A stretch of DNA of 5,093 nt, taken from contig JAABQU010000082.1 in NCBI GenBank assembly GCA_011391285.1, positions 1 through 5,093 on the forward strand, given 5' to 3'. The translations under genes were made by a program, and so were the position numbers. Each line of letters starts with the position of its first letter. The first letter of the stretch is position 1. Origin of the DNA: Thiobacillus sp. (GTDB lineage Bacteria > Pseudomonadota > Gammaproteobacteria > Burkholderiales > Thiobacillaceae). The notes beneath the pieces were generated by a model. It was not told the origin of the DNA. It did not search any database and saw only the letters and a list, made by a program, of their open reading frames with translations. Positions 1-5,093 of the stretch are shown here, piece by piece.

Positions 1-1031
1 GCGGCGATCACCGTCAGCCAGCCATAGTCGACCACGAGGTCGAGGCCCGGGGCAATTTTGGCCAGTTTGTCCTGTTCCTGCGGGCCGGCGTAGAGCACGG
101 TTTCCAGCTTGGCCGAAGCGCCGGGGGCGATGGCCGCCATCGGCACGATGACGCCGGCGGCGAAGAGGTCCTCGCCCAACTTGCGCGTGAAGAACTCGCG
201 CGGCGCCTTCGCGCCCGGCAGCCAGGCCGAGACGAAGTAATGCTGCACCATGCCCACCCAGCCATTGTCGGCCTGGACAGCATGCTTGGCCTTGCCCTTG
301 GCGATGTCGGAAAAATCGAGCTTCTGATACTTTTCCGCCTCGGTGTAGAAGGCCGGGCCGGTGAAGGTCATCATCATGGCGTTGCCGCCCTCGGGCGCCT
401 GACCGTCGCGCGAAAGCTGGAAATAGACGTTGGGCGTGACCGCCGCCGCACCGCCGTTGGCAACCTCGTGCTCCACGCCGATCAGATAGCTGCCGCGGCG
501 GAAGACGTAAGTCTTGGCGACCTTGATGCCGTCGCCGCCGGTCGCTTCCAGACGCACGCGCAATTCGTCCTGGCCGTCCTTGAGCTCGAGGCCAGCCGCC
601 GGCAGGGTCCAACTGGAGCGATGGTTGGGCAGGTTCGCGCCGATCAGCCCGCTCTGCGCGGCATAGGCATGTTTGTCCTCGAACAGCACGAAGTTGTTCT
701 TGGTGTTTTCGGTGGCGCGATGCTTGAGCAGTTCCAGGCGGACGATGTCGCCGCCCAGCGCCGAGATGTCGGCGCTGAACAGATCGGTCTTGACCGTGGC
801 CCGCGCGGCCGAAGCATTGGCCGGAGTGGCCGGCACGGCAGCGGCGGCACCCTTCGCGGCCGGCACGGGCAGTCCGGCAGTCGGTACGGGCGCGCCCGCC
901 ACCGCAGCGGCCGGCGCCGTAGCGGTGGTGCCAGGCACCGGTTGCGGTTGCCCCTGCTTCACCCACGCATCCCAAAGCATGATCAGGGAAAAGCTGAAAA
1001 CGAGAAGCAGGATCAGGCGTTGATTGTCCAT
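1..1031 (-). CDS. yidC: Membrane protein insertase YidC, N-terminal part (runs off left edge)
   Basis: YidC inserts and folds inner-membrane proteins, alone or with the Sec translocon. The reading frame from the ATG at 1031 stays open to the window edge, giving 343 codons of a family usually about 550 residues long; the missing part should hold the catalytic five-helix core. Residues about 5-24 (LILLLVFSFSLIMLW) form the first membrane segment after the typical MDNQR start. Residues about 25-80 are a linker rich in Ala, Pro, Val and Thr. Residues about 80-335 match the periplasmic P1 domain, with conserved YFVSAW at 275-280. The visible end, DYGWLT (335-340), is the familiar lead into the next conserved hydrophobic segment. 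The gene is last of four in the rpmH operon, 28 nt after the yidD stop. I see no good Shine-Dalgarno sequence before the ATG. Identification is firm; the 3' end is not visible. Confidence 0.96.
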   Translation of the reverse strand, partial: MDNQRLILLLVFSFSLIMLWDAWVKQGQPQPVPGTTATAPAAAVAGAPVPTAGLPVPAAKGAAAAVPATPANASAARATVKTDLFSADISALGGDIVRLELLKHRATENTKNNFVLFEDKHAYAAQSGLIGANLPNHRSSWTLPAAGLELKDGQDELRVRLEATGGDGIKVAKTYVFRRGSYLIGVEHEVANGGAAAVTPNVYFQLSRDGQAPEGGNAMMMTFTGPAFYTEAEKYQKLDFSDIAKGKAKHAVQADNGWVGMVQHYFVSAWLPGAKAPREFFTRKLGEDLFAAGVIVPMAAIAPGASAKLETVLYAGPQEQDKLAKIAPGLDLVVDYGWLTVIA

Positions 1032-1059
1032 GACAGGGGTCGCGATGAAGTTCTAACGT

Positions 1060-1293
1060 TTAGGGAACCGGATCATACCCGCCCGGATGCCACGGATGGC
1101 AACGACCGACGCGCCGGATGGCCAGCCACAGGCCCTTGAACGGTCCGTGACGCTCGAGCGCCTCGATCGCGTACTCCGAGCAGCTCGGGTGAAACCGGCA
1201 GCTGCGGCCGAGCATGGGGCTGATCGCATACTTGTAGATTTGCAGCAACCCTATCAGCGGCAGGGCAAGCCAGTATCCGGGCCGGAATTTCAT
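1060..1293 (-). CDS. yidD: Membrane protein insertion efficiency factor YidD
   Basis: YidD is a small membrane-associated protein of the DUF37 (formerly 'haemolysin') family. In E. coli it helps YidC-dependent insertion of inner-membrane proteins. This copy has 77 residues, normal for the family. Residues about 7-28 are hydrophobic and probably lie on or in the membrane. The family hallmarks follow: ISPMLG at 24-29, [11 protein letters not shown] at 32-42, ALERHG at 45-50, and the C-terminal [14 protein letters not shown]. Three cysteines (32, 38, 65) are in the expected places. The ATG at 1293 overlaps the rnpA stop as ATGA, which suggests translational coupling. The next gene is yidC, its functional partner. 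The end is intact at a TAA (1060-1062). Confidence 0.95.
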   Translation of the reverse strand: MKFRPGYWLALPLIGLLQIYKYAISPMLGRSCRFHPSCSEYAIEALERHGPFKGLWLAIRRVGRCHPWHPGGYDPVP

Positions 1294-1715
1294 GTTGCAG
1301 CCCGCTCGCGCAGCCGCTGCAGCAAGGCGTCGATCTCCGTCCGCGCCAGCGGGCGGGTTGCACGCCCGGCGGATGCCACAGGCTTGGCCAGGCGCAGCAC
1401 CAGATCGAAGGCGGGCAGCTCGGCGCGGGCGTGACGAAATGCCTCGCGTCCAAGGCGCTTGAGGAGGTTGCGCAACACCGCGCGACGGGCCAGCTTCTTG
1501 GCGATCACCAGCCCCAAGCGGGCTCCGCCGCCTTCATTGGGGCGATAGTGCAGATCGAAGCGCTCGCCGCGCAGAACCCGGCGGTGGTTGAAAACGGCCG
1601 AGAACTCGGCCGCCGTGTGCAGACGATCGCCGCCTTCGAAACTCAGGCGGGGACCGGGCTGGCCAGGGAGCGAGCGAGGCGAATCAGACGGCGAGGCGGT
1701 GACGGCCCTTGGCAC
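1290..1715 (-). CDS. rnpA: Ribonuclease P protein component
   Basis: RnpA is the protein subunit of RNase P. It binds the catalytic RNA and helps it cleave the 5' leader from precursor tRNAs. The frame gives 141 residues, somewhat longer than the usual 110-125 because of a Pro/Ser-rich N-terminal extension before the conserved part, which starts near residue 25 (SFEGGDRL). The central basic helix carrying the RNR motif is clear: [16 protein letters not shown] at 72-87, then REAFR at 90-94. The start is GTG at 1715. It is the only usual start codon (ATG, GTG or TTG) before the conserved region, and an in-frame stop (1728-1730) lies just upstream, so the gene must begin within the last 32 nt of rpmH unless a non-standard start such as CTG is used. 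No Shine-Dalgarno sequence is visible there, so coupling to L34 translation is a fair inference. The stop overlaps the yidD start. The function is certain; the exact start is less so. Confidence 0.93.
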   Translation of the reverse strand: MPRAVTASPSDSPRSLPGQPGPRLSFEGGDRLHTAAEFSAVFNHRRVLRGERFDLHYRPNEGGGARLGLVIAKKLARRAVLRNLLKRLGREAFRHARAELPAFDLVLRLAKPVASAGRATRPLARTEIDALLQRLRERAAT

Positions 1716-1818
1716 GGCGGGCGCGGATCACGGCACGACCACCGCGGGTGCGCATGCGTACGAGGAAACCGTGGGTACGCTTGCGACGCACAACCGAAGG
1801 CTGATAGGTGCGTTTCAT
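1684..1818 (-). CDS. rpmH: 50S ribosomal protein L34
   Basis: L34 is a very small, highly basic protein of the large ribosomal subunit. The 44-residue frame is the canonical family length and begins [18 protein letters not shown]; the rest is dominated by Arg and Lys, with [17 protein letters not shown] near the C-terminus, a standard L34 sequence. The ATG is at 1818 and the TGA at 1684-1686. A weak ribosome binding site, AAAGG (minus strand, 1827-1831), sits 8 nt upstream. It is the first gene of the rpmH-rnpA-yidD-yidC unit and is directly preceded by a strong-looking promoter. Its 3' end overlaps the rnpA start in another frame, so 32 nt code for both proteins. Confidence 0.97.
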   Translation of the reverse strand: MKRTYQPSVVRRKRTHGFLVRMRTRGGRAVIRARRAKGRHRLAV

Positions 1819-1847
1819 GATGTTGACCTTTTGCGAAAAAACGCGCG

Positions 1848-1876
1848 ATTACAGCGTGCCTGGCCTGGAAAGTCAA
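1848..1876 (-). promoter_or_regulatory. Sigma70-type promoter for the rpmH operon
   Basis: On the minus strand there is TTGACT (1871-1876), a 17-nt spacer, and TGTAAT (1848-1853). Each hexamer matches the sigma70 consensus at five of six positions and the spacer is the ideal length. Transcription would start near 1841, giving a leader of about 23 nt before the rpmH ATG. A perfect DnaA box lies 21 bp upstream of the -35 element. The call rests on sequence alone. Confidence 0.8.
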
Positions 1877-1897
1877 GAAATTTATTGTCGTCCCCCT

Positions 1898-1906
1898 TGT
1901 GGATAA
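1898..1906 (-). promoter_or_regulatory. DnaA box, perfect consensus
   Basis: The plus strand reads TGTGGATAA, the complement of TTATCCACA, the exact high-affinity DnaA box. It lies between the divergent rpmH and dnaA genes. It could serve origin function, dnaA autoregulation, or both. It is the only perfect copy I found in the intergenic DNA of this window. Confidence 0.8.
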
Positions 1907-1970
1907 CTTTTTCCGAAGTCGCTAGAATCCATCGCTCACCCGCCTCCGGATCTTTTCCAGAGCCGCCGGG

Positions 1971-2006
1971 AAAAATAAAAAAATACTTATAATTCAAAAT
2001 ATTAAG
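1971..2006. other. AT-rich block, candidate DNA unwinding element
   Basis: Of these 36 bases, 33 are A or T, within a GC-rich chromosome. The block begins with a run of A residues and contains CTTATAATTC and AAATATTAA. It lies 65 bp from the perfect DnaA box and about 90 bp before dnaA. It could be a duplex unwinding element, the dnaA promoter core, or both. Confidence 0.5.
1988..1993 (+). promoter_or_regulatory. Possible -10 element of the dnaA promoter
   Basis: A perfect TATAAT hexamer lies 103 nt before the dnaA ATG. No recognisable -35 hexamer occurs 16-18 nt upstream (the sequence there is GC-rich) and there is no extended -10 TG. The match may be chance within AT-rich DNA, so this is only a candidate. 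Confidence 0.35.
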
Positions 2007-2096
2007 AGACTGCACCCGTCAAAGCCGTGAGCCTGCCGCCGTATCCCTCGTATCCATTTTCCCTGCCGTTCGCCCGTCACGAGTGCGCGTGCGTGA

Positions 2097-3533
2097 ATGA
2101 CCATGGGTGATTTCTGGTCCGCCTGTCTCGACCGCTTCGAGCGCGACCTGCCGAGCCAGCAGTTCAACACCTGGATCAAGTCGCTGCGTCTCGAGGACGA
2201 TGGTCTCGCCGCCAATGGTGTCGACTCAGGCTCGGCGCCGGCGCGTCGCATGCGCCTGCTCGCACCCAACCGCTTCATCCTGCAATGGGTGCGTGAACGC
2301 TACCTGGCCCAGATCGAGGCGCTGTCGCATCAGTATTTCACCGAGCCCGTCAACATCAGCCTGACGCTCGACGAAACGCCCCGCCCGGCCGACGCCATCG
2401 CTCCGGCCGACGCAATGGAATCAGCGCCGGCAGACGACATGAGGGCGGACCCGCTGGAGCTCGCCGCAAACGTCCTGCCGACCACGCGCTCCGAGGATCC
2501 CGGCTACGAGCGCTCCCGCCTCAATCCCGAATTCACCTTCGACGCCTTGGTCAGCGGCCGCGCCAACGACCTGGCCCGCGCCGCCGCCCAGCAGTGCGCG
2601 CAGAACCCCGGCACCTCCTACAACCCGCTGTTCATCTACGGCGGCGTCGGCCTCGGCAAGACCCACCTCGCCCACGCGCTCGGCAACGAGGTCTGGCGAC
2701 AGAACCCGAATCGCGTCGTTCGCTACATCCACGCCCACGACTACATCGCCGACGTGGTGCGCGCCTACCAGCAGAAAGCCTTCGATGTACTGAAGCGCTA
2801 TTACTCCTCGCTCGACCTGCTGATCATCGACGACATCCAGTTCCTCGGCGGCAACAAGGAGCGCACGCAGGAGGAGTTCTTCTTCGCCTTCAATGCGCTG
2901 ATCGAAGCCAAGAAGCAGATCGTCATCACCTGCGATACCTACCCCAAAGACATCCAGGGTCTCGAGGACCGGCTGATCTCGCGCTTCGACTGGGGCCTCA
3001 CGGTCGCCATCGAGCCGCCCGAACTGGAAATGCGCGTCGCCATTCTCAAGAAGAAGGCCGAGGCGACGAAAATACCCCTGTCCGACGACGTCGCCTTCCT
3101 CATCGCCAAGCACTTGCGCTCCAATGTGCGCGAACTCGAGGGCGCCCTCAACCGCGTGCTCGCCTTCGCCCGCTTCCACGGCCGCGACATCACCCTCGAG
3201 GTCGCCAAGGAAGCACTGAAGGATGTCATCGGTGCCACCAACCGCCAGATCACCCTGGAATCGATCCAGAAGACCGTCGCCGACTACTTCAAGATCAAGG
3301 TTGCCGACATGTACTCGCAGCGTCGCACCCGCGCTATTGCCCGCCCGCGCCAGGTCGCGATGTGGCTGGCACGCGAACTGACACCGCACAGCCTGCCCGA
3401 AATTGGCGACGCCTTCGGCGGCCGCGACCACACCACGGTCATGCATGCATGCCGTACCATCGCCGACCTGCGCCGTACCGACAACACCCTGAACAACGAC
3501 CTGCACGTGTTGATGCAGACCATCAAAGGCTGA
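2097..3533 (+). CDS. dnaA: Chromosomal replication initiator protein DnaA
   Basis: DnaA binds DnaA boxes at oriC, forms an ATP-dependent filament, opens the duplex and loads the DnaB helicase. The 478-residue frame is full length. Domain I (about 1-90) starts [11 protein letters not shown] and contains [13 protein letters not shown]. Domain II (about 95-140) is a loose Ala/Asp/Pro-rich linker. The AAA+ domain has Walker A GGVGLGKT (182-189), Walker B LLIIDD (241-246), sensor 1 around ITCD (277-280), the arginine-finger segment SRF (Arg296) and sensor 2 [11 protein letters not shown] (Arg345). Domain IV has ARPRQVAMW (415-423) and the DnaA signature [15 protein letters not shown] (441-455). 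The residue matching E. coli Glu21 in domain I appears to be Gln22. The ATG at 2097 directly follows an in-frame TGA, so translation cannot start earlier; the ATG at 2103 is an alternative. No clear Shine-Dalgarno sequence is seen. dnaN follows after 216 nt. Confidence 0.98.
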   Translation: MTMGDFWSACLDRFERDLPSQQFNTWIKSLRLEDDGLAANGVDSGSAPARRMRLLAPNRFILQWVRERYLAQIEALSHQYFTEPVNISLTLDETPRPADAIAPADAMESAPADDMRADPLELAANVLPTTRSEDPGYERSRLNPEFTFDALVSGRANDLARAAAQQCAQNPGTSYNPLFIYGGVGLGKTHLAHALGNEVWRQNPNRVVRYIHAHDYIADVVRAYQQKAFDVLKRYYSSLDLLIIDDIQFLGGNKERTQEEFFFAFNALIEAKKQIVITCDTYPKDIQGLEDRLISRFDWGLTVAIEPPELEMRVAILKKKAEATKIPLSDDVAFLIAKHLRSNVRELEGALNRVLAFARFHGRDITLEVAKEALKDVIGATNRQITLESIQKTVADYFKIKVADMYSQRRTRAIARPRQVAMWLARELTPHSLPEIGDAFGGRDHTTVMHACRTIADLRRTDNTLNNDLHVLMQTIKG

Positions 3534-3575
3534 TGAAGGACCGATGAACAAGCTCTGGATTACCTCGGGACGGAA

Positions 3576-3584
3576 TGTGGACAA
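3576..3584 (-). promoter_or_regulatory. DnaA box, one mismatch
   Basis: The plus strand reads TGTGGACAA, that is TTGTCCACA on the minus strand. It differs from TTATCCACA only at position three. It is the first site of the cluster, 42 bp after the dnaA stop, and points opposite to the sites at 3612-3630. Confidence 0.6.
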
Positions 3585-3611
3585 CTCGCGATTGTTTCTC
3601 TCGCAAGGTTT

Positions 3612-3630
3612 TGGTCCACAATCATCCACA
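3612..3630 (+). promoter_or_regulatory. Tandem DnaA-box pair with 10-bp period
   Basis: TGGTCCACA (3612-3620, two mismatches) and TCATCCACA (3622-3630, one mismatch) lie head to tail. The core TCCACAA repeats at 3615-3621 and 3625-3631, exactly 10 bp apart, so both sites face nearly the same side of the helix. This suits cooperative binding of adjacent DnaA molecules, though affinity is inferred only from similarity to the consensus. Confidence 0.55.
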
Positions 3631-3672
3631 AGCATCCGCGTGCTTATCACCAGCCCAAATTCACACGTAACG

Positions 3673-3700
3673 TTATAATTTAATTAGATTTTTTCTTTAA
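3673..3700. other. AT-rich block before dnaN, possible unwinding element or promoter
   Basis: This stretch is almost entirely A and T (TTATAATTTAATTAG, then a T-rich run) in an otherwise GC-rich region. It includes a perfect TATAAT at 3674-3679, which could be the dnaN -10 element, but no -35 hexamer sits at the right distance. It lies just downstream of the DnaA-box cluster, where an unwinding element would be expected. Confidence 0.45.
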
Positions 3701-3734
3701 CCCACAGGCAACTGTCGTCTATATCATCAGTATC

Positions 3735-3740
3735 AGGGAG
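3735..3740 (+). promoter_or_regulatory. Ribosome binding site of dnaN
   Basis: AGGGAG lies 9 nt before the ATG at 3750. It is the clearest Shine-Dalgarno sequence in the window and supports that start. Confidence 0.75.
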
Positions 3741-3749
3741 ATATAAGAA

Positions 3750-4853
3750 ATGCTTCTATTCAAAGGCCCGCGTGACCAGCTCCTGGTTCCCTTGCAGTCC
3801 GTTTGCGGCATTGTCGAGAAGCGGCATACCCTTCCCATCCTTTCCAACGTGCTTCTCGAAATGGAGGGGGGACGGCTGACACTGCTGGCCACCGACATCG
3901 AGATTCAGATCCGAACCGCGGCCGAAGCGGCTGGCAAGGAAACGGCAGCGCTGACCGTCGGCGCGCGCAAGATGCAGGACATCCTGCGTTCCCTGCCCGA
4001 ATCGGCAGACGTCAGCCTGGCCTACGAGGACAAGCGTCTGCAGCTCAAGGCCGGCAAGAGCCGCTTCAACCTGCAGACCCTGCCGGCGGAGGACTTCCCG
4101 CGCATGGCCGCGGGCGACGGCCAGCAGACCACGCTCAAGGTCACACAGAAGCAGTTCAAGCGGCTGCTCGCGCTGGTGCAGTACGCCATGGCGCAGCAGG
4201 ACATCCGCTATTACCTCAACGGTCTGCTGCTGGTGGTGACCGGCAACGAGATGCGCGTGGTGGCGACCGACGGCCACCGCCTGGCCTATGCCGCGGAGGA
4301 ACTGTCCGAACAGCATGGCCGCCTCGAAATCATCCTGCCGCGCAAGACCGTGCTCGAACTCTCACGCCAGCTGGCCGACAACGACGAGGCGCTGGAGATC
4401 GTGCTGACGCCGACCCAGGCGCAGTTCCGCTTCGGCAACATCGAGCTCGTCTCCAAGCTCATCGACGGCAAGTTCCCCGACTACGAGCGCGTCATCCCGC
4501 AGCATCACACCAAGGCCATCCTTCTCGACCGTGCCATGCTGCAGCATTCGCTGCAACGCGCGGCGATCCTGACCAACGAGAAGTTCCGCGGCGTGCGCCT
4601 GGTGCTCGGCCCCGGCAGCCTCAAGATTCTTTCCACCAACGCCGAGCAGGAAGACGCGCAGGAAGAGATCGAGGTCGATTACCAAGGCGAGGCCCTCGAT
4701 GTCGGCTTCAACGTCACCTATCTGCTCGATGTCCTCAACAACATCGGCGACGAGACCATCGAGTGCCGCCTGGCCGATGCCAATTCCAGCGCACTGTTCG
4801 TGTTGCCGAACAACGAGCGCTTCAAGTACGTCGTGATGCCGATGCGTATCTAG
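3750..4853 (+). CDS. dnaN: DNA polymerase III beta subunit (sliding clamp)
   Basis: DnaN forms a ring-shaped dimer around DNA that tethers DNA polymerase III and serves as a docking site for other replication and repair proteins. The 367-residue product is the usual length for a three-domain beta clamp (E. coli 366). Recognisable segments include [13 protein letters not shown] (24-36), LPAEDFPRM (111-119), DIRYYLNG (151-158), [11 protein letters not shown] (171-181), [16 protein letters not shown] (235-250), NEKFRGVRL (276-284) and the C-terminal YVVMPMRI. The hydrophobic cleft that binds clamp-interacting peptides is represented by GHRL (175-178), Pro250 and the terminal MPMRI. The ATG is supported by AGGGAG 9 nt upstream. 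gyrB follows after 25 nt, so dnaN and gyrB are probably co-transcribed. Nothing unusual is seen in the protein. Confidence 0.98.
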   Translation: MLLFKGPRDQLLVPLQSVCGIVEKRHTLPILSNVLLEMEGGRLTLLATDIEIQIRTAAEAAGKETAALTVGARKMQDILRSLPESADVSLAYEDKRLQLKAGKSRFNLQTLPAEDFPRMAAGDGQQTTLKVTQKQFKRLLALVQYAMAQQDIRYYLNGLLLVVTGNEMRVVATDGHRLAYAAEELSEQHGRLEIILPRKTVLELSRQLADNDEALEIVLTPTQAQFRFGNIELVSKLIDGKFPDYERVIPQHHTKAILLDRAMLQHSLQRAAILTNEKFRGVRLVLGPGSLKILSTNAEQEDAQEEIEVDYQGEALDVGFNVTYLLDVLNNIGDETIECRLADANSSALFVLPNNERFKYVVMPMRI

Positions 4854-4878
4854 AGCATCTGAGGAAACCGAAAATCCA

Positions 4879-5093
<215 letters not shown>

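Larger units (their letters stand above)
1819..2096. other. rpmH-dnaA intergenic region, candidate oriC part
   Basis: This 278-bp gap separates the divergent rpmH and dnaA genes. It holds the rpmH promoter, one perfect DnaA box (1898-1906) and an AT-rich patch at 1971-2006 in which only three of 36 bases are G or C, in sharp contrast to the GC-rich surroundings. A perfect DnaA box plus an unwinding-prone patch next to dnaA is the usual makeup of a bacterial origin. However, only one strong box is visible here, and a second cluster lies beyond dnaA, so the true origin could be either gap or both. No gene is seen in it. Confidence 0.55.
3534..3749. other. dnaA-dnaN intergenic region with DnaA-box cluster, candidate oriC part
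   Basis: This 216-bp gap holds several DnaA-box-like sites: TTGTCCACA on the minus strand at 3576-3584 (one mismatch), TGGTCCACA at 3612-3620 (two), TCATCCACA at 3622-3630 (one), TTATCACCA at 3644-3652 (two) and TAACCCACA at 3698-3706 (two). An AT-rich block follows at about 3673-3700. Clustered boxes beside an AT-rich block are typical of an origin, and dnaA-dnaN gaps are a known oriC location in bacteria. No terminator hairpin for dnaA is evident. A 44-codon frame across the gap is treated as chance. Confidence 0.6.

Noticed and set aside
240..1139. 299-codon plus-strand frame opposite yidC and the end of yidD
   Set aside because: It covers the well-supported yidC and yidD coding sequence on the other strand and shows no recognisable motifs; a composition artefact.
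2027..2110. Possible short upstream frame starting at GTG and overlapping the dnaA start
   Set aside because: No Shine-Dalgarno sequence, a non-ATG start and only 27 codons; too weak to call an upstream regulatory ORF.
3441..3452. ATGCATGCATGC repeat/palindrome inside dnaA
   Set aside because: It encodes the invariant VMHAC of the DnaA signature (Met-His-Ala-Cys codons), so codon choice explains it.
2594..3547. 317-codon plus-strand frame within dnaA
   Set aside because: A shifted-frame shadow rich in Arg, His and Pro; the real frame is the DnaA one with all its motifs.
2421..3650. 409-codon open frame on the minus strand opposite dnaA
   Set aside because: It lies antisense to an unmistakable dnaA and its protein (long runs of Val, Gly, Glu, Asp) resembles no family I know. 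Long antisense frames are common in GC-rich genes with strong third-position bias.
3544..3678. 44-codon plus-strand frame in the dnaA-dnaN gap (starts MNKLWITSG)
   Set aside because: No ribosome binding site or family match, and it runs through the DnaA-box cluster, which explains the sequence better.

Overview
This window is the chromosomal replication-origin neighbourhood of a GC-rich betaproteobacterium. The protein sequences (YidC starting MDNQRLIL, an RnpA with an [16 protein letters not shown] core, a 44-residue L34, DnaA, DnaN, GyrB) and the gene order point to Betaproteobacteria. Rhodocyclales or a related order is plausible, but I cannot fix the genus from sequence reading alone.

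Layout: the left arm (1-1818) is on the minus strand and reads rpmH, rnpA, yidD, yidC away from the centre. yidC is cut by the left edge, with its first 343 codons present. rnpA starts with GTG inside the 3' end of rpmH (32-nt overlap), rnpA and yidD share an ATGA overlap, and yidC follows yidD after 28 nt. A well-formed sigma70-type promoter (TTGACT, 17-nt spacer, TGTAAT) lies in front of rpmH, so the four genes look like one operon. The right arm (2097-5093) is on the plus strand and reads dnaA, dnaN, gyrB. gyrB is cut by the right edge after 71 codons.

Two non-coding gaps are rich in replication-type signals. The rpmH-dnaA gap (1819-2096) contains a perfect DnaA box (TTATCCACA, minus strand, 1898-1906) and a 36-bp stretch that is 33/36 A+T. 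The dnaA-dnaN gap (3534-3749) contains several near-consensus DnaA boxes, two of them repeating TCCACAA with a 10-bp period, followed by another AT-rich block. Either gap, or both together, could be oriC. The divergent gene arrangement around them agrees with replication leaving in both directions.

The genes cover replication initiation and elongation (DnaA, beta clamp), supercoiling (GyrB), a ribosomal protein (L34), tRNA 5' processing (RnpA) and inner-membrane protein insertion (YidD, YidC). This is a conserved housekeeping cluster. I found no mobile element, CRISPR array, tRNA/rRNA gene, clear intrinsic terminator or convincing new system. The points worth a second look are the split origin signals and the gene overlaps.
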